Positions 15,567 to 24,287 of a DNA stretch of 43,411 nt are shown here, in pieces (the stretch's first letter is position 1; every line of letters begins with the position of its first letter). The position numbers and the translations under genes are program-made. This stretch comes from Formosa sp. Hel1_33_131 (lineage in GTDB: Bacteria > Bacteroidota > Bacteroidia > Flavobacteriales > Flavobacteriaceae): assembly GCA_949499105.1 (NCBI GenBank), contig CATEFX010000027.1, positions 1 to 43,411 on the forward strand, read 5' to 3'. The notes under the pieces are model-generated. The model saw nothing but the letters and a program-made list of their open reading frames with translations, searched no databases and had not been told where the DNA came from.

Positions 15567-16511
15567 ATGGATATTGTTTTGATGCTGCTAGGATTTGTAC
15601 TGTTGGTGGTTGGTGGTGATTTTTTGGTACGAGCCTCGGTGGCGTTATCGCTCAAGCTTAATATTTCTAAAATGGTTGTTGGGTTAACGGTGGTGTCGTT
15701 TGCGACCTCTTTCCCTGAACTTTTGGTCAGTTTAAATGCGGCAATGAGTGGGTCTCCATCCATTGCAATTAATAATGTGATTGGGTCTAATATTGCAAAT
15801 ATTGGGCTGGTACTAGGAATCACGGCCTTAATTGGGACTATTTATGTCGATTCCTCCTTCTATAAATTCAACTGGCCTGCCTTGATGATTTTCTCGCTTA
15901 CTTTTTATTACTTCCTAAGTAACGATCATCAATTAACCGCATTTGAAGGCGCAATTTTATTTCTTGGTTTAATTGTGTTTGTGGTGTTATTACTCAAAAA
16001 ATCAAGTGCATCAGAGGATGATCATGACGAATCCTTGGAGCTCCAAACGGGCACTTCTAATTTTAAAATGGTTCTCTGGTTTATCATTGGAGGGGTTGCC
16101 TTGTATTTTGGTGCCGACTGGTTAGTTAATGGTGCGATAGTCATTGCAAAACAAATAGGGGTTAGCGAGGCTGTTATTTCGGTCTCGATAATTGCAGTGG
16201 GGACAAGCGTTCCTGAGTTAGCGGCTTCAGTGATTGCTGTGATTCGAAAAGAAAAAGCTATTTCTTTAGGAAATTTAATAGGCTCGAATATTTTCAATAT
16301 TGGTTCTGTTCTTGGGCTTACTGCGATGATTAAACCAATTGTTGCTGAAGATGCTCAAATTCTTTCCAGAGATATTATCTGGATGTTAGTGTTTGCTGTG
16401 ATTTTAGTGCCATTAGCATTGATTTTGAAGCGGCATGAATTAAAACGAACCGAAGGGTTTGTGTTGATTTTTCTGTATGGAATTTTTATTTATTTGGCCT
16501 TTATGTCCTAG
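15567..16511 (+). CDS. Calcium/sodium antiporter (CaCA family, YrbG-like)
   Basis: A 314-aa inner-membrane exchanger with about ten segments in two homologous halves. The two ion-binding repeats are visible: FATSFPELLVSL...GSNIANIGLVLG (about 49-90) and VGTSVPELAASV...GSNIFNIGSVLG (about 210-252). The Glu in each PEL motif is the expected ion ligand. A short hydrophilic loop (SSASEDDHDES, about 147-157) separates the halves. It stands alone, followed by a Cys-rich mini-gene. Confidence 0.93.
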   Translation: MDIVLMLLGFVLLVVGGDFLVRASVALSLKLNISKMVVGLTVVSFATSFPELLVSLNAAMSGSPSIAINNVIGSNIANIGLVLGITALIGTIYVDSSFYKFNWPALMIFSLTFYYFLSNDHQLTAFEGAILFLGLIVFVVLLLKKSSASEDDHDESLELQTGTSNFKMVLWFIIGGVALYFGADWLVNGAIVIAKQIGVSEAVISVSIIAVGTSVPELAASVIAVIRKEKAISLGNLIGSNIFNIGSVLGLTAMIKPIVAEDAQILSRDIIWMLVFAVILVPLALILKRHELKRTEGFVLIFLYGIFIYLAFMS

Positions 16512-16563
16512 AAAATTACTAAATTTAGATCGCTAAATTATACCAATTAAACTATTATATACT

Positions 16564-16755
16564 ATGAATACTTACGAATGTAAACAATGTGGAATGGCAG
16601 TCAAAGCAACTTGTGGAAACTGTGATGTCCCATTACAAAATGGAATGATTGATCTTCCAGATGGTTCTCAAGTACAAGTGTCTAAATGCCCAAAATGTGA
16701 AGGTAAAATTAAATCGCCTATGTGTTGTGGTAACGATATGAGTTGTAACTTATAA
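16564..16755 (+). CDS. Small zinc-ribbon-like protein, 63 aa
   Basis: A 63-residue cytoplasmic protein with Cys pairs in CKQCGMAVKATCGNC, a beta hairpin (MIDLPDGSQVQVSKC), CPKCEGK and MCCGNDMSC. The CxxC spacing suggests one or two zinc or iron-binding ribbons. It is a small conserved type in marine Flavobacteria. It follows the antiporter by about 50 bases. Function unknown; metal buffering or a nucleic-acid role is only a guess. Confidence 0.75.
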   Translation: MNTYECKQCGMAVKATCGNCDVPLQNGMIDLPDGSQVQVSKCPKCEGKIKSPMCCGNDMSCNL

Positions 16756-17333
16756 TACAGTCTCAATTGACGAGGTCATTTATAGGTATATGGTTTAAAT
16801 AAAAAAACACACTTCGGGTATTTGGTTAAAATTTGTTGAGATTTTGTCATCTTCAGGATGTAGTATATTCTATTGTTACGGCTTGCCCTTCATTTATAAG
16901 CGTAGTCATATATCAAAAAAGAGAAATCCCCCTATTAGTTTTTAGTACAACAAGTCCTTTAATACTATAAATCGATGGTTCAAAGTATTAGGGCTTCTTC
17001 ATTTTTTTTAGTGACGCCATACTGCCGATGCTTTTTTTATCCAATTTTATAGTTAAATTGGTATGTGTCACTAATTGTGTTTTAGCGCATGCAATTGCCA
17101 TATGTCCCTAAAAATAAACCAAAACTCCCTGATTTTTTAATATTTTAAAAGTAATATTGGATTATTAATCTTTATAAATTCGTTTTTTTTTATTAAAATT
17201 TATCGTTTGAGAAATGTAAACATTTTACCTTTTCATTGTTTTTCTCCAAGATCCTTTGAAAATTTAGTAGGAAACGATGTCACTCTTTAATGTCTATTAT
17301 AAGATTATCTAAATTTTTAAAACCCTACTGATT
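16756..17333. other. Gene-free stretch with an interrupted palindrome
   Basis: No convincing gene on either strand over 578 bases. A nested inverted repeat stands out: outer arms TTAGTGAC (17008-17015) / GTCACTAA (17067-17074), with an inner hairpin CCAATTT (17041-17047) / AAATTGG (17055-17061). The last 150 bases presumably hold the promoter and leader of the large surface-protein gene, but I cannot place a clear -7 element. Confidence 0.45.
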
Positions 17334-20048
17334 ATGAAAAAATCCTACTTATGCTTGCTGTTGTTTTCTGCACTTATGTTCACTGCTTTCGGGCAAAGAC
17401 TATTTAACGGAGGCACCAATAATCTATTTTCCGAAACCACTAATTGGGCAAATAATTTAACACCAGACGTAACGACAGTCCCTCCAACGATCCCTAGTGA
17501 GATCACTCAAATCAACCAAAACCCTACGACTGTGACAGTCGATGCCGATTTTACTCAAACTAGGGTGCGGACAAACACTCCGAGAACCACTGACTTGCTT
17601 ATCGAAGGAACTGGTACACTGACCATAGATTCTAATTCAACATCTAATGGTTTTGGAGCAGGAAATAGTCTTGCTATTAATTTCCAGGCAGATATTAATT
17701 TTTCTCCAAAATTAACGATTGATTGTCCAGTGACTCTCGCAAATACGGGTTCGGGGAAATGGTCAAGAGCTAATATTTCTGGAAGTTCAACTTTTCCAAG
17801 AACTATTGAATTCACGGAGAATAGTGTTTTAACTTTGGAAAAACTTAAAAACAACTTAGGATTTGTTGGAGTTGGTCATCAAATTTTATTAAATGGCACC
17901 ATTACAGGGGGTGGAGATATAGGTACTAATTCCAACTTAACTTTTGGCCCCACCTTTGCGAGTCCGTTAGAAGGATTTTTGTACTTAATAACTCCAGCAA
18001 ATGTAACGGTCAATTCAAATGTATTCATGGATGGAACTGCAGGAACTGCATCCAAAATACAAGCCAATAGTTCTGCAACAGTGACTTTAAATACGCCCTA
18101 TGTTTTTACAAATGAACTTGAAATTAATTCCAATACCATAATAATAGGTGAGGGCTTAACATTGAATGTGAATGCCAATCAAAATGATATAGGAGTTTTA
18201 AGAACGAGAGCTGGATCGACCTTGACAATTAATTTAGGCGCTAATGTGACTGAATTTAGTTGTAAAAATCAGAGAAACAGTACAGGAGCTTGGAAAGGAT
18301 CTATAGCTATCAACGGTTTCAGAGAAGGAGTTGTCCGTTTTGGAACCCTTGACACCCACTTGCAAGCGAGTCAACTTGCGGTAATATCTACAGATGCTGG
18401 AGAACCGATTGTCAGTGGGCCAGATGGGTACCTTTATTTTGCTTCCTCGTATGTGTATTATAACGGTAGTTGGAGTACAGATCCTGCAGTAACCCCCCCA
18501 ACAGCGGGAGTCAATAATTTAATTATCAAGGATGGAGTTGTAGGACTTACTTCAGCAACGACTTGTCGTGATATCATTATTGCTCCAGGAGCTGGGTTAA
18601 CGTTTCCCGCGAGTAACAGCCTTACCTCTAGTTCTGTAACTTTAGAATCTACTTCCACTCAGTTTGCAACATTTATTATAAATAAGCCAACTGGGACGCT
18701 TAGTCTAGGTGATGTGAAATACAAACGCTATGTGTCACAAACAGGCGCTTCTGTCGGCGGTACTAATGATTTAATTTCATCACCTGTATCGGGGCAAACC
18801 TTTGGTGCTTTTGCAAGTGATCCAGATAACAGTAATTTATCTGCTTCGGGAACTCTAAGAGCCTTTGCACCTTTTGATAAAGCAACTGGATCGTATATGA
18901 ATTATGATACAGCGGTCAACACATCAACCGTCATTGAGAGTGGTGAGGGGTATCGAGTCGCCACAAACGATGGGAACCCCTTGACTTTTACGGGTGGTAT
19001 GCAGTTAAGTGATTTATCGATTCCAATTTCTTATATGGCTGGAGTGCCAAGTGGAACCTGGAATTTCATAGGAAATCCCTATTCCTCTTATTTAGAACTA
19101 GGTGCATTTTTGAACGCAAATTCAACTGTGTTGAATTCATGTTGTCAAGCAGTGTACGGCTATGATGGAGCTGTTGATTCGAGTATAAATTCGTGGACGG
19201 TTTGGGATTCAAATGTCTCATCAACGAACTTAATTGCGCCTGGACAAGGGTTTTATGTTGTGAGTCCCACAGCTGGTGGAAACATTAGTTTTACGACAGC
19301 CATGCGAAGGTCTGGTGGCGGGGATGATTTTATATCGGGTCGCGTCGCTTCATCCAATCTAGCAAAAGCAAAAATTAATATTAGCACTCTTACTAAAAAT
19401 GGATTTACGAATCTTTATTTTAGAGATATTAATACCCGAGGTTTAGATCCTGGATATGACACAGGCATTGGCCCCTTCAGTAGTGAAGGCTTTGGGATTT
19501 ACTCGCGTTTAGTTGAAGACAATCAAGGCATCGATTTTTATAACCAATCCTTGGCATACTCAGATTTAAATGACGTGGTGGTTCCATTAGGCGTTAATTC
19601 GTCTGAAAATGAACCCTTTTCAATTTCAATTGATCCAAGCTCTACGGTGCCGAGCACAACCTACGTGTATTTAGAAGACAGTTTAGGAAAAACCTTGACT
19701 CTTCTTAGTTCCGAAGGATCCTATACACACACTCCTGAAGCTGCACTAAGCGGAACCGGAAGGTATTTCTTACGATTTTCAGCTTCAGCCCTCGATGTGC
19801 ATTCTGAAACGCTAAAAGGATTAGAGGTTTTTGCGGTCGATAAAACAGTCTACATCAATGGAACCATTGAGGGTGCTCCCTTGGTTCTTATTCATGATTT
19901 GCAAGGGCGACAAGTAAGTACTCATACACTAGAATCAATACAGGGGTCTAACAGACTAGATCTGTCCCATTTAAATACAGGCCTATATATAGTTTCGATA
20001 CGATCTATAAATCAACAACTAACTCAAAAAGTAATTATTAAAAACTAA
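17334..20048 (+). CDS. Large T9SS-secreted surface protein
   Basis: A 904-aa exported protein. A signal peptide (about 1-20, ending AFGQ) is followed by a long beta-rich region full of Thr, Asn, Ser and Val (LLIEGTGTLTIDSNS, TLNVNANQND...) that looks like a beta-helix or autotransporter-like stalk. A second region (about 460-650) has the GTWNFIGNPYSSYL pattern common in Flavobacterial surface proteins. The C-terminus (about 825-904: GLEVFAVDKTVYIN..LIHDLQGRQV..LNTGLYIVSI..KVIIKN) is a type A T9SS sorting domain, which directs export through the outer membrane and surface attachment. The passenger function is unknown. An 11-base gap leads to a small companion gene. Confidence 0.88.
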   Translation: MKKSYLCLLLFSALMFTAFGQRLFNGGTNNLFSETTNWANNLTPDVTTVPPTIPSEITQINQNPTTVTVDADFTQTRVRTNTPRTTDLLIEGTGTLTIDSNSTSNGFGAGNSLAINFQADINFSPKLTIDCPVTLANTGSGKWSRANISGSSTFPRTIEFTENSVLTLEKLKNNLGFVGVGHQILLNGTITGGGDIGTNSNLTFGPTFASPLEGFLYLITPANVTVNSNVFMDGTAGTASKIQANSSATVTLNTPYVFTNELEINSNTIIIGEGLTLNVNANQNDIGVLRTRAGSTLTINLGANVTEFSCKNQRNSTGAWKGSIAINGFREGVVRFGTLDTHLQASQLAVISTDAGEPIVSGPDGYLYFASSYVYYNGSWSTDPAVTPPTAGVNNLIIKDGVVGLTSATTCRDIIIAPGAGLTFPASNSLTSSSVTLESTSTQFATFIINKPTGTLSLGDVKYKRYVSQTGASVGGTNDLISSPVSGQTFGAFASDPDNSNLSASGTLRAFAPFDKATGSYMNYDTAVNTSTVIESGEGYRVATNDGNPLTFTGGMQLSDLSIPISYMAGVPSGTWNFIGNPYSSYLELGAFLNANSTVLNSCCQAVYGYDGAVDSSINSWTVWDSNVSSTNLIAPGQGFYVVSPTAGGNISFTTAMRRSGGGDDFISGRVASSNLAKAKINISTLTKNGFTNLYFRDINTRGLDPGYDTGIGPFSSEGFGIYSRLVEDNQGIDFYNQSLAYSDLNDVVVPLGVNSSENEPFSISIDPSSTVPSTTYVYLEDSLGKTLTLLSSEGSYTHTPEAALSGTGRYFLRFSASALDVHSETLKGLEVFAVDKTVYINGTIEGAPLVLIHDLQGRQVSTHTLESIQGSNRLDLSHLNTGLYIVSIRSINQQLTQKVIIKN

Positions 20049-20058
20049 ACGGATTCGC

Positions 20059-20223
20059 ATGGAACTTCACAACGATAAAAACAGCCTTACTAGAAAAGAA
20101 GCCCTTCAAAAAATGGGTACATATGCTACGCTAACTGCCATCGGAACTTTTATGGTTTTAAACCCCTTAAAAGCCCAAACAGCATCTGGTCCTATAGACC
20201 CTGGCGGGGATCCCTTCGCTTAG
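20059..20223 (+). CDS. Small leader-bearing companion of the T9SS protein, 54 aa
   Basis: A 54-codon gene (MELHNDKNSLTRKEALQKMG...) 11 bases after the surface-protein stop, so almost certainly co-transcribed. TRKEALQKMGTYATLTAIGTFMVL resembles a twin-arginine-type leader with only one Arg; cleavage after LKAQ (about 40) would leave a 14-residue Gly/Pro-rich tail (TASGPIDPGGDPFA). Similar mini-proteins commonly follow T9SS cargo genes in Flavobacteria. Function unknown; the mature piece may be a short periplasmic or lipid-facing peptide. Confidence 0.7.
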   Translation: MELHNDKNSLTRKEALQKMGTYATLTAIGTFMVLNPLKAQTASGPIDPGGDPFA

Positions 20224-20238
20224 AAATTAGGAAAAAAA

Positions 20239-20985
20239 TTATTTTTTATTAACGTCTTTTAGGTACTTTTCAAGTGCCATCGTCATCGATGGCATTTCAG
20301 TAGTTGGAGCCGAAATATCGACCCGAAGTCCTTTGTTTTCAACCGCTTTAACTGTTGTATTACCAAATACAGCAATACGCGTATCATTTTGTTGAAAATC
20401 AGGGAAGTTGTGAAATAAGGAATCAATACCAGAAGGACTGAAAAAGACGAGGATGTCATAATAGACATCTGCTAAATCCGACAAATCACTAATGACGGTA
20501 TTGTAGAATACAGCCTGTTTCCATTTAACGCCAAGTTCGTCAAGCATTATTGGAACGATTGACTTTAACTTATCAGAAGACGGTAATAAAAATTTTTCTT
20601 CCTTATATTTTTTTATCAGTGGTGCAAGATCTTGAAAGTTACGCTTTCCAACATAAATTTTACGCTTACGGTACACTACGTATTTTTGCAAATAAAAAGC
20701 AACAGCTTCAGACTGACAAAAATATTTCATACTGTCTGGCACTTTAAAACGCATTTCTTCGGCAACTCTAAAGAAGTGATCTACGGCATTTCTGCTGGTC
20801 AATATTATAGCTGAATAACTTGAGAAATCAACTTTTTGTAAGCGTACTTCTTTAGCAGTTAGTCCTTCAACATGAATAAAAGGACGGAAATCAATTTTAA
20901 CTTTTTGTCTATCCTGTAAATCAAAGTAAGGAGAGTTTTCTATTTTTGGTTCGGGTTGAGATACCAAAATGGTTTTTACTTTCAT
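20239..20985 (-). CDS. hemD: Uroporphyrinogen-III synthase
   Basis: Closes hydroxymethylbilane to uroporphyrinogen III in haem and sirohaem synthesis. The 248-aa protein has the HemD two-domain pattern: TILVSQPEP at the N-terminus, AIILTSRNAVDHFF (about 59-72), LLPSSD..IVPIMLDELG (about 133-154) and ILVFFSPSGIDSLF (about 178-191), which line the substrate cleft. Sequence in this family is weakly conserved but these positions agree. It follows the DUF4271 gene by 20 bases, probably as an operon, and is convergent with the T9SS pair. Confidence 0.88.
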   Translation of the reverse strand: MKVKTILVSQPEPKIENSPYFDLQDRQKVKIDFRPFIHVEGLTAKEVRLQKVDFSSYSAIILTSRNAVDHFFRVAEEMRFKVPDSMKYFCQSEAVAFYLQKYVVYRKRKIYVGKRNFQDLAPLIKKYKEEKFLLPSSDKLKSIVPIMLDELGVKWKQAVFYNTVISDLSDLADVYYDILVFFSPSGIDSLFHNFPDFQQNDTRIAVFGNTTVKAVENKGLRVDISAPTTEMPSMTMALEKYLKDVNKK

Positions 20986-21005
20986 AGATCAATTACTCTA
21001 AAATG

Positions 21006-21659
21006 TTAATTTATTTCATACGAAAACAGCTTACATATTAGTATGTACGGCCCAAATTCGAGAGTGCAAAGATACAAAATAAAATAAAAGAAATTATTGA
21101 TTAGTTGTTTTTGATAGAATTTGATGGATCTAACGAACCCAACAAAGAGAATTAGTCCAGAAATTATTAAAATTCCGACCAAAACAGTTCTGTTATTAGG
21201 GACTCCAAAAATCAGCAAAGAATTTAAAGGAACTAGAATAACGCCTAAGAAATTTAAAAAACTAACTTGCTGAAACACATAGCTATGAAATAGCTTTTTA
21301 ATATCAAATAAAGACCCAAGCCCTAGTTCTACCAAAATTTTCAGTAAGACACTTCCAATGAAAATTAATAAGAATCGTAAAAATAATTGCCAATTTAATT
21401 CGGTGTTGTCTACAAAAATACTGTAGGTGAGTATGCCAATTAATACAGCATTTATACAGAAGTTTAAAAACAATAAAATATCAAAAGGGTCCAAAAATTT
21501 ATGATCTTTAAAATAGATTCTCAAATAATTTGAGTTTCCAATTAATTTTAAAAAGTCTGAAAATCGATTTATATCGAGAAGTTTAGCACTTACAATGAGC
21601 GCCAAGCTGACGACAATAATTATCGTGTACCAATCGTTAAATAAGACGTCTCTGAGCAT
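21006..21659 (-). CDS. DUF4271 integral membrane protein
   Basis: A 217-aa protein with about six membrane segments (for example WYTIIIVVSLALIVSA, DILLFLNFCINAVLIGILTYSIFV, NFLGVILVPLNSLLIFGV). Gene order DUF4271-hemD opposite a mannosyltransferase and pyrC is typical of Flavobacteriaceae. The function of the family is not known to me. The ATG at 21657-21659 is preferred over a TTG two codons upstream, which overlaps a -7 element (TAGCTTTG read leftward, 21663-21670); that promoter would give a leaderless or near-leaderless message. Confidence 0.8.
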   Translation of the reverse strand: MLRDVLFNDWYTIIIVVSLALIVSAKLLDINRFSDFLKLIGNSNYLRIYFKDHKFLDPFDILLFLNFCINAVLIGILTYSIFVDNTELNWQLFLRFLLIFIGSVLLKILVELGLGSLFDIKKLFHSYVFQQVSFLNFLGVILVPLNSLLIFGVPNNRTVLVGILIISGLILFVGFVRSIKFYQKQLINNFFYFILYLCTLEFGPYILICKLFSYEIN

Positions 21660-21708
21660 AGACAAAGCTAAGAAGAATTTTTTTAAAAAGAGTGAGCTAA
21701 AAATAACT

Positions 21709-21716
21709 TACTTTTG
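21709..21716 (+). promoter_or_regulatory. -7 element of the mannosyltransferase-pyrC operon
   Basis: TACTTTTG matches TAnnTTTG and lies 16 bases before the ATG at 21733, divergent from the DUF4271 promoter. Confidence 0.55.
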
Positions 21717-21732
21717 CTAAAATTTCTGCTGA

Positions 21733-22458
21733 ATGAAAGACACAATTGTCATCATACCAACTTATAATGAAATTGAAAATATTGAAGCAATTATAAACGC
21801 TGTATTTTCCCAGAACACTCAGGTTCATATTTTGATTGTGGATGATCATTCACCCGACCAAACCGCTCAAAAAGTAGAAGCCCTTCAGCAAAAATATGCC
21901 AATCGACTCTTTCTACTCAAACGAAGTGGAAAGCTAGGTCTTGGAACCGCTTATATCGAAGGTTTTAAATGGTGTTTGGATCGTGATTACGAATTTATTT
22001 TTGAGATGGACGCAGATTTTTCGCACAACCCGAAGGATCTGATTCGACTCTATGAGGCTTGTAAGGATCAAAACGCAGACGTGTCGGTAGGTTCTCGATA
22101 CATCAAAGGTGTTAATGTCGTTAATTGGCCTTTGTCAAGAGTCTTACTGTCGTACGGCGCCTCTTTATACGTTCGACTCATCACTGGAATGAAAATTCTA
22201 GACCCGACGGCCGGTTTTGTGTGTTACAAGCGTTCTGTATTAGAAGCACTCGATTTAGAGGCGATCAAATTTATAGGCTATGCGTTTCAAATAGAAATGA
22301 AATACAACGTTTACAAGAAAAACTTTAATATCCAAGAAATCCCAATTACCTTTACCGATCGACGCTACGGAGTTTCCAAGCTAAGTAAAGGCATTATATC
22401 AGAAGCTGTATTTGGCGTGGTCCAAATGCGATTAAAAACAATTTTAGGAACATCATAA
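21733..22458 (+). CDS. Polyprenol monophosphomannose synthase (DPM1-like, GT2)
   Basis: Transfers mannose (or another sugar) from a nucleotide sugar to polyprenyl phosphate at the inner membrane, supplying donors for surface glycans or protein O-glycosylation. The 241-aa protein has IIPTYNEIENI, VDDHSPDQTA and the metal-binding EMDADFSHNP of the GT2 A fold, then GSRYIKG and the DPM1-typical DPTAGFVCYKR and ITFTDRRYGVSKL. It lacks C-terminal membrane helices, as in soluble DPM1. The stop abuts the pyrC ATG. Confidence 0.9.
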   Translation: MKDTIVIIPTYNEIENIEAIINAVFSQNTQVHILIVDDHSPDQTAQKVEALQQKYANRLFLLKRSGKLGLGTAYIEGFKWCLDRDYEFIFEMDADFSHNPKDLIRLYEACKDQNADVSVGSRYIKGVNVVNWPLSRVLLSYGASLYVRLITGMKILDPTAGFVCYKRSVLEALDLEAIKFIGYAFQIEMKYNVYKKNFNIQEIPITFTDRRYGVSKLSKGIISEAVFGVVQMRLKTILGTS

Positions 22459-23805
22459 ATGCATAAAAAAACGCTACTCATAAAAAATGCGCGTATTGTT
22501 AACGAAGGAACCATTTTCGAAGGCGATGTGTTAATTGAGGATCAAATCATCAAAGAAATTTCAAGCTCTATTAGTGTCAAAAACTCCAACGTCACGATAA
22601 TTGATGCCGAGAATAATTATCTAATTCCTGGAGTCATCGATGACCAAGTGCATTTTAGAGAGCCTGGCTTAACGCACAAAGCTACGATAGAAACCGAATC
22701 CAGAGCAGCCATTGCAGGAGGGATCACCTCTTTTATCGAAATGCCAAATACCAATCCACAAGCGACTACGATTGAAAAATTGGAAGCTAAATTTGAGATC
22801 GCCCAAAAAACATCGTCTGCAAACTATTCATTTATGTTTGGTGGGACCAATGATAATTTGGATGAAATTCTAAAAGTAGACCCCCTAAAAGTTGCGGGAC
22901 TAAAACTCTTTTTAGGATCTTCTACAGGGAATATGTTGGTCGATAATCCAGAGGTTTTAGAGAATATCTTTAAAAACACGGATTTATTAATCTCGGTGCA
23001 TTGTGAGGATGAAAACACCATCAAACAAAACACGGCGCGCTATATGGAAACGTATGGTGATGACATTCCTGTGAAATTTCATCCCGAAATTAGAAGTGCT
23101 GAGGCTTGTTATATTTCATCGTCAAAAGCGATTGCCTTGGCTAAAAAAACAGGCGCTCGATTGCATGTTTTTCACCTCTCTACAGCCAAAGAAACAGCCT
23201 TGTTTTCAAATAAAAAAGCATTAAAAGACAAAAAAATTACCGCCGAGGTTTGTATACACCACCTTTGGTTTTCTGATGAAGACTATGATAAAAAGGGCAC
23301 TTTAATCAAATGGAATCCAGCCGTGAAATCAGCCAAAGACAGAGCTGCGCTATGGAAGGCCCTTCTAAATGATAAAATTGATGTTATTGCAACCGATCAT
23401 GCACCACATACGTTAGAAGAAAAATCAAACAACTACACCAAAGCACCGTCTGGCGGTCCCTTAGTGCAGCACGGTTTAGTCGCCATGATGGAAGCCCATC
23501 ATAATGGTAAAATTTCGATTGAAAAGATGGTTGAAAAAATGTGTCATAATCCAGCAATTTTATTTCAAATTGAAAAAAGAGGGTATATTAGAGAAGGCTA
23601 TTTTGCCGATTTAGTTTTGGTGAATCCAAACAACCCATGGACGGTCAATAAAGATAATATTTTGTATAAATGTGGATGGTCGCCATTTGAAGGTTCTACT
23701 TTTAAATCGCGAGTAACCCATACCATTTTAAATGGTACCATTGTTTATGAAAATGCAAATTTTACAAATCAAAATGCAGCCATGCGCCTAACATTTAACA
23801 GATGA
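22459..23805 (+). CDS. pyrC: Dihydroorotase
   Basis: Cyclises carbamoyl-aspartate to dihydroorotate in pyrimidine synthesis. The 448-aa type I amidohydrolase has DDQVHFREPG at about 61-70, the carboxylated Lys in AGLKLFLGSSTGN (K149), metal His residues in SVHCEDE and HVFHLS, and the catalytic Asp in ATDHAPH (about 312). The usual first His of the HxH motif is Gln (Q63), a change I believe is common in Bacteroidetes. It starts directly after the mannosyltransferase stop and overlaps the next gene by ATGA. Confidence 0.92.
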   Translation: MHKKTLLIKNARIVNEGTIFEGDVLIEDQIIKEISSSISVKNSNVTIIDAENNYLIPGVIDDQVHFREPGLTHKATIETESRAAIAGGITSFIEMPNTNPQATTIEKLEAKFEIAQKTSSANYSFMFGGTNDNLDEILKVDPLKVAGLKLFLGSSTGNMLVDNPEVLENIFKNTDLLISVHCEDENTIKQNTARYMETYGDDIPVKFHPEIRSAEACYISSSKAIALAKKTGARLHVFHLSTAKETALFSNKKALKDKKITAEVCIHHLWFSDEDYDKKGTLIKWNPAVKSAKDRAALWKALLNDKIDVIATDHAPHTLEEKSNNYTKAPSGGPLVQHGLVAMMEAHHNGKISIEKMVEKMCHNPAILFQIEKRGYIREGYFADLVLVNPNNPWTVNKDNILYKCGWSPFEGSTFKSRVTHTILNGTIVYENANFTNQNAAMRLTFNR

Positions 23806-24287
23806 AAAAAACGGTTCTCATCATCAGTCTCTTAGTTTTTATGTCTTGTGGAAATACCGCGATAAAAAAACCAACTAATTTGATTTCTGAAGATCAAATG
23901 GTCGAGATTTTGTATGATGTCATGATTATAAATTCTGCCAAAGGCGTTAATAAACAATTACTCGAAAATAACATCCAAAACCCCAAAGAGTATATTTATA
24001 GTAAATATAAGATTGACAGTCTTCAGTTTGCTGAAAGCAGTGCGTATTACACTAAAAAAAGAGCAATTTATAAGTCTATTTATGATCGATTGGATTTGAA
24101 ATTGAACGCCAAGAAAACGGCCTATGAAACCATAATTGAAAATCAGAAACGCAAAAAAGATTCCATCAAAAAAAGTATTGAAGAAAGTTCAGACACTCTA
24201 AGTCGGGATCGGAAACTAAAACTGGAATCTAAACTCAAACGTCCTCTAAAAAAATTTGACACACTTCTGAAACGGCCACTGAAATAG
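23802..24287 (+). CDS. DUF4296 lipoprotein
   Basis: A 161-aa lipoprotein: signal LIISLLVFMSC with the lipobox Cys at about 16, followed by SEDQMVEILYDVMIINSAKG, the DUF4296 signature. The second half is very basic and helical (KKTAYETIIENQKRKKDSIKK...). Probably attached to the inner leaflet of the outer membrane. It is the third gene of the mannosyltransferase-pyrC operon. Its last 53 bases overlap the 3' end of the opposite-strand epimerase gene. Function unknown. Confidence 0.85.
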   Translation: MKKTVLIISLLVFMSCGNTAIKKPTNLISEDQMVEILYDVMIINSAKGVNKQLLENNIQNPKEYIYSKYKIDSLQFAESSAYYTKKRAIYKSIYDRLDLKLNAKKTAYETIIENQKRKKDSIKKSIEESSDTLSRDRKLKLESKLKRPLKKFDTLLKRPLK

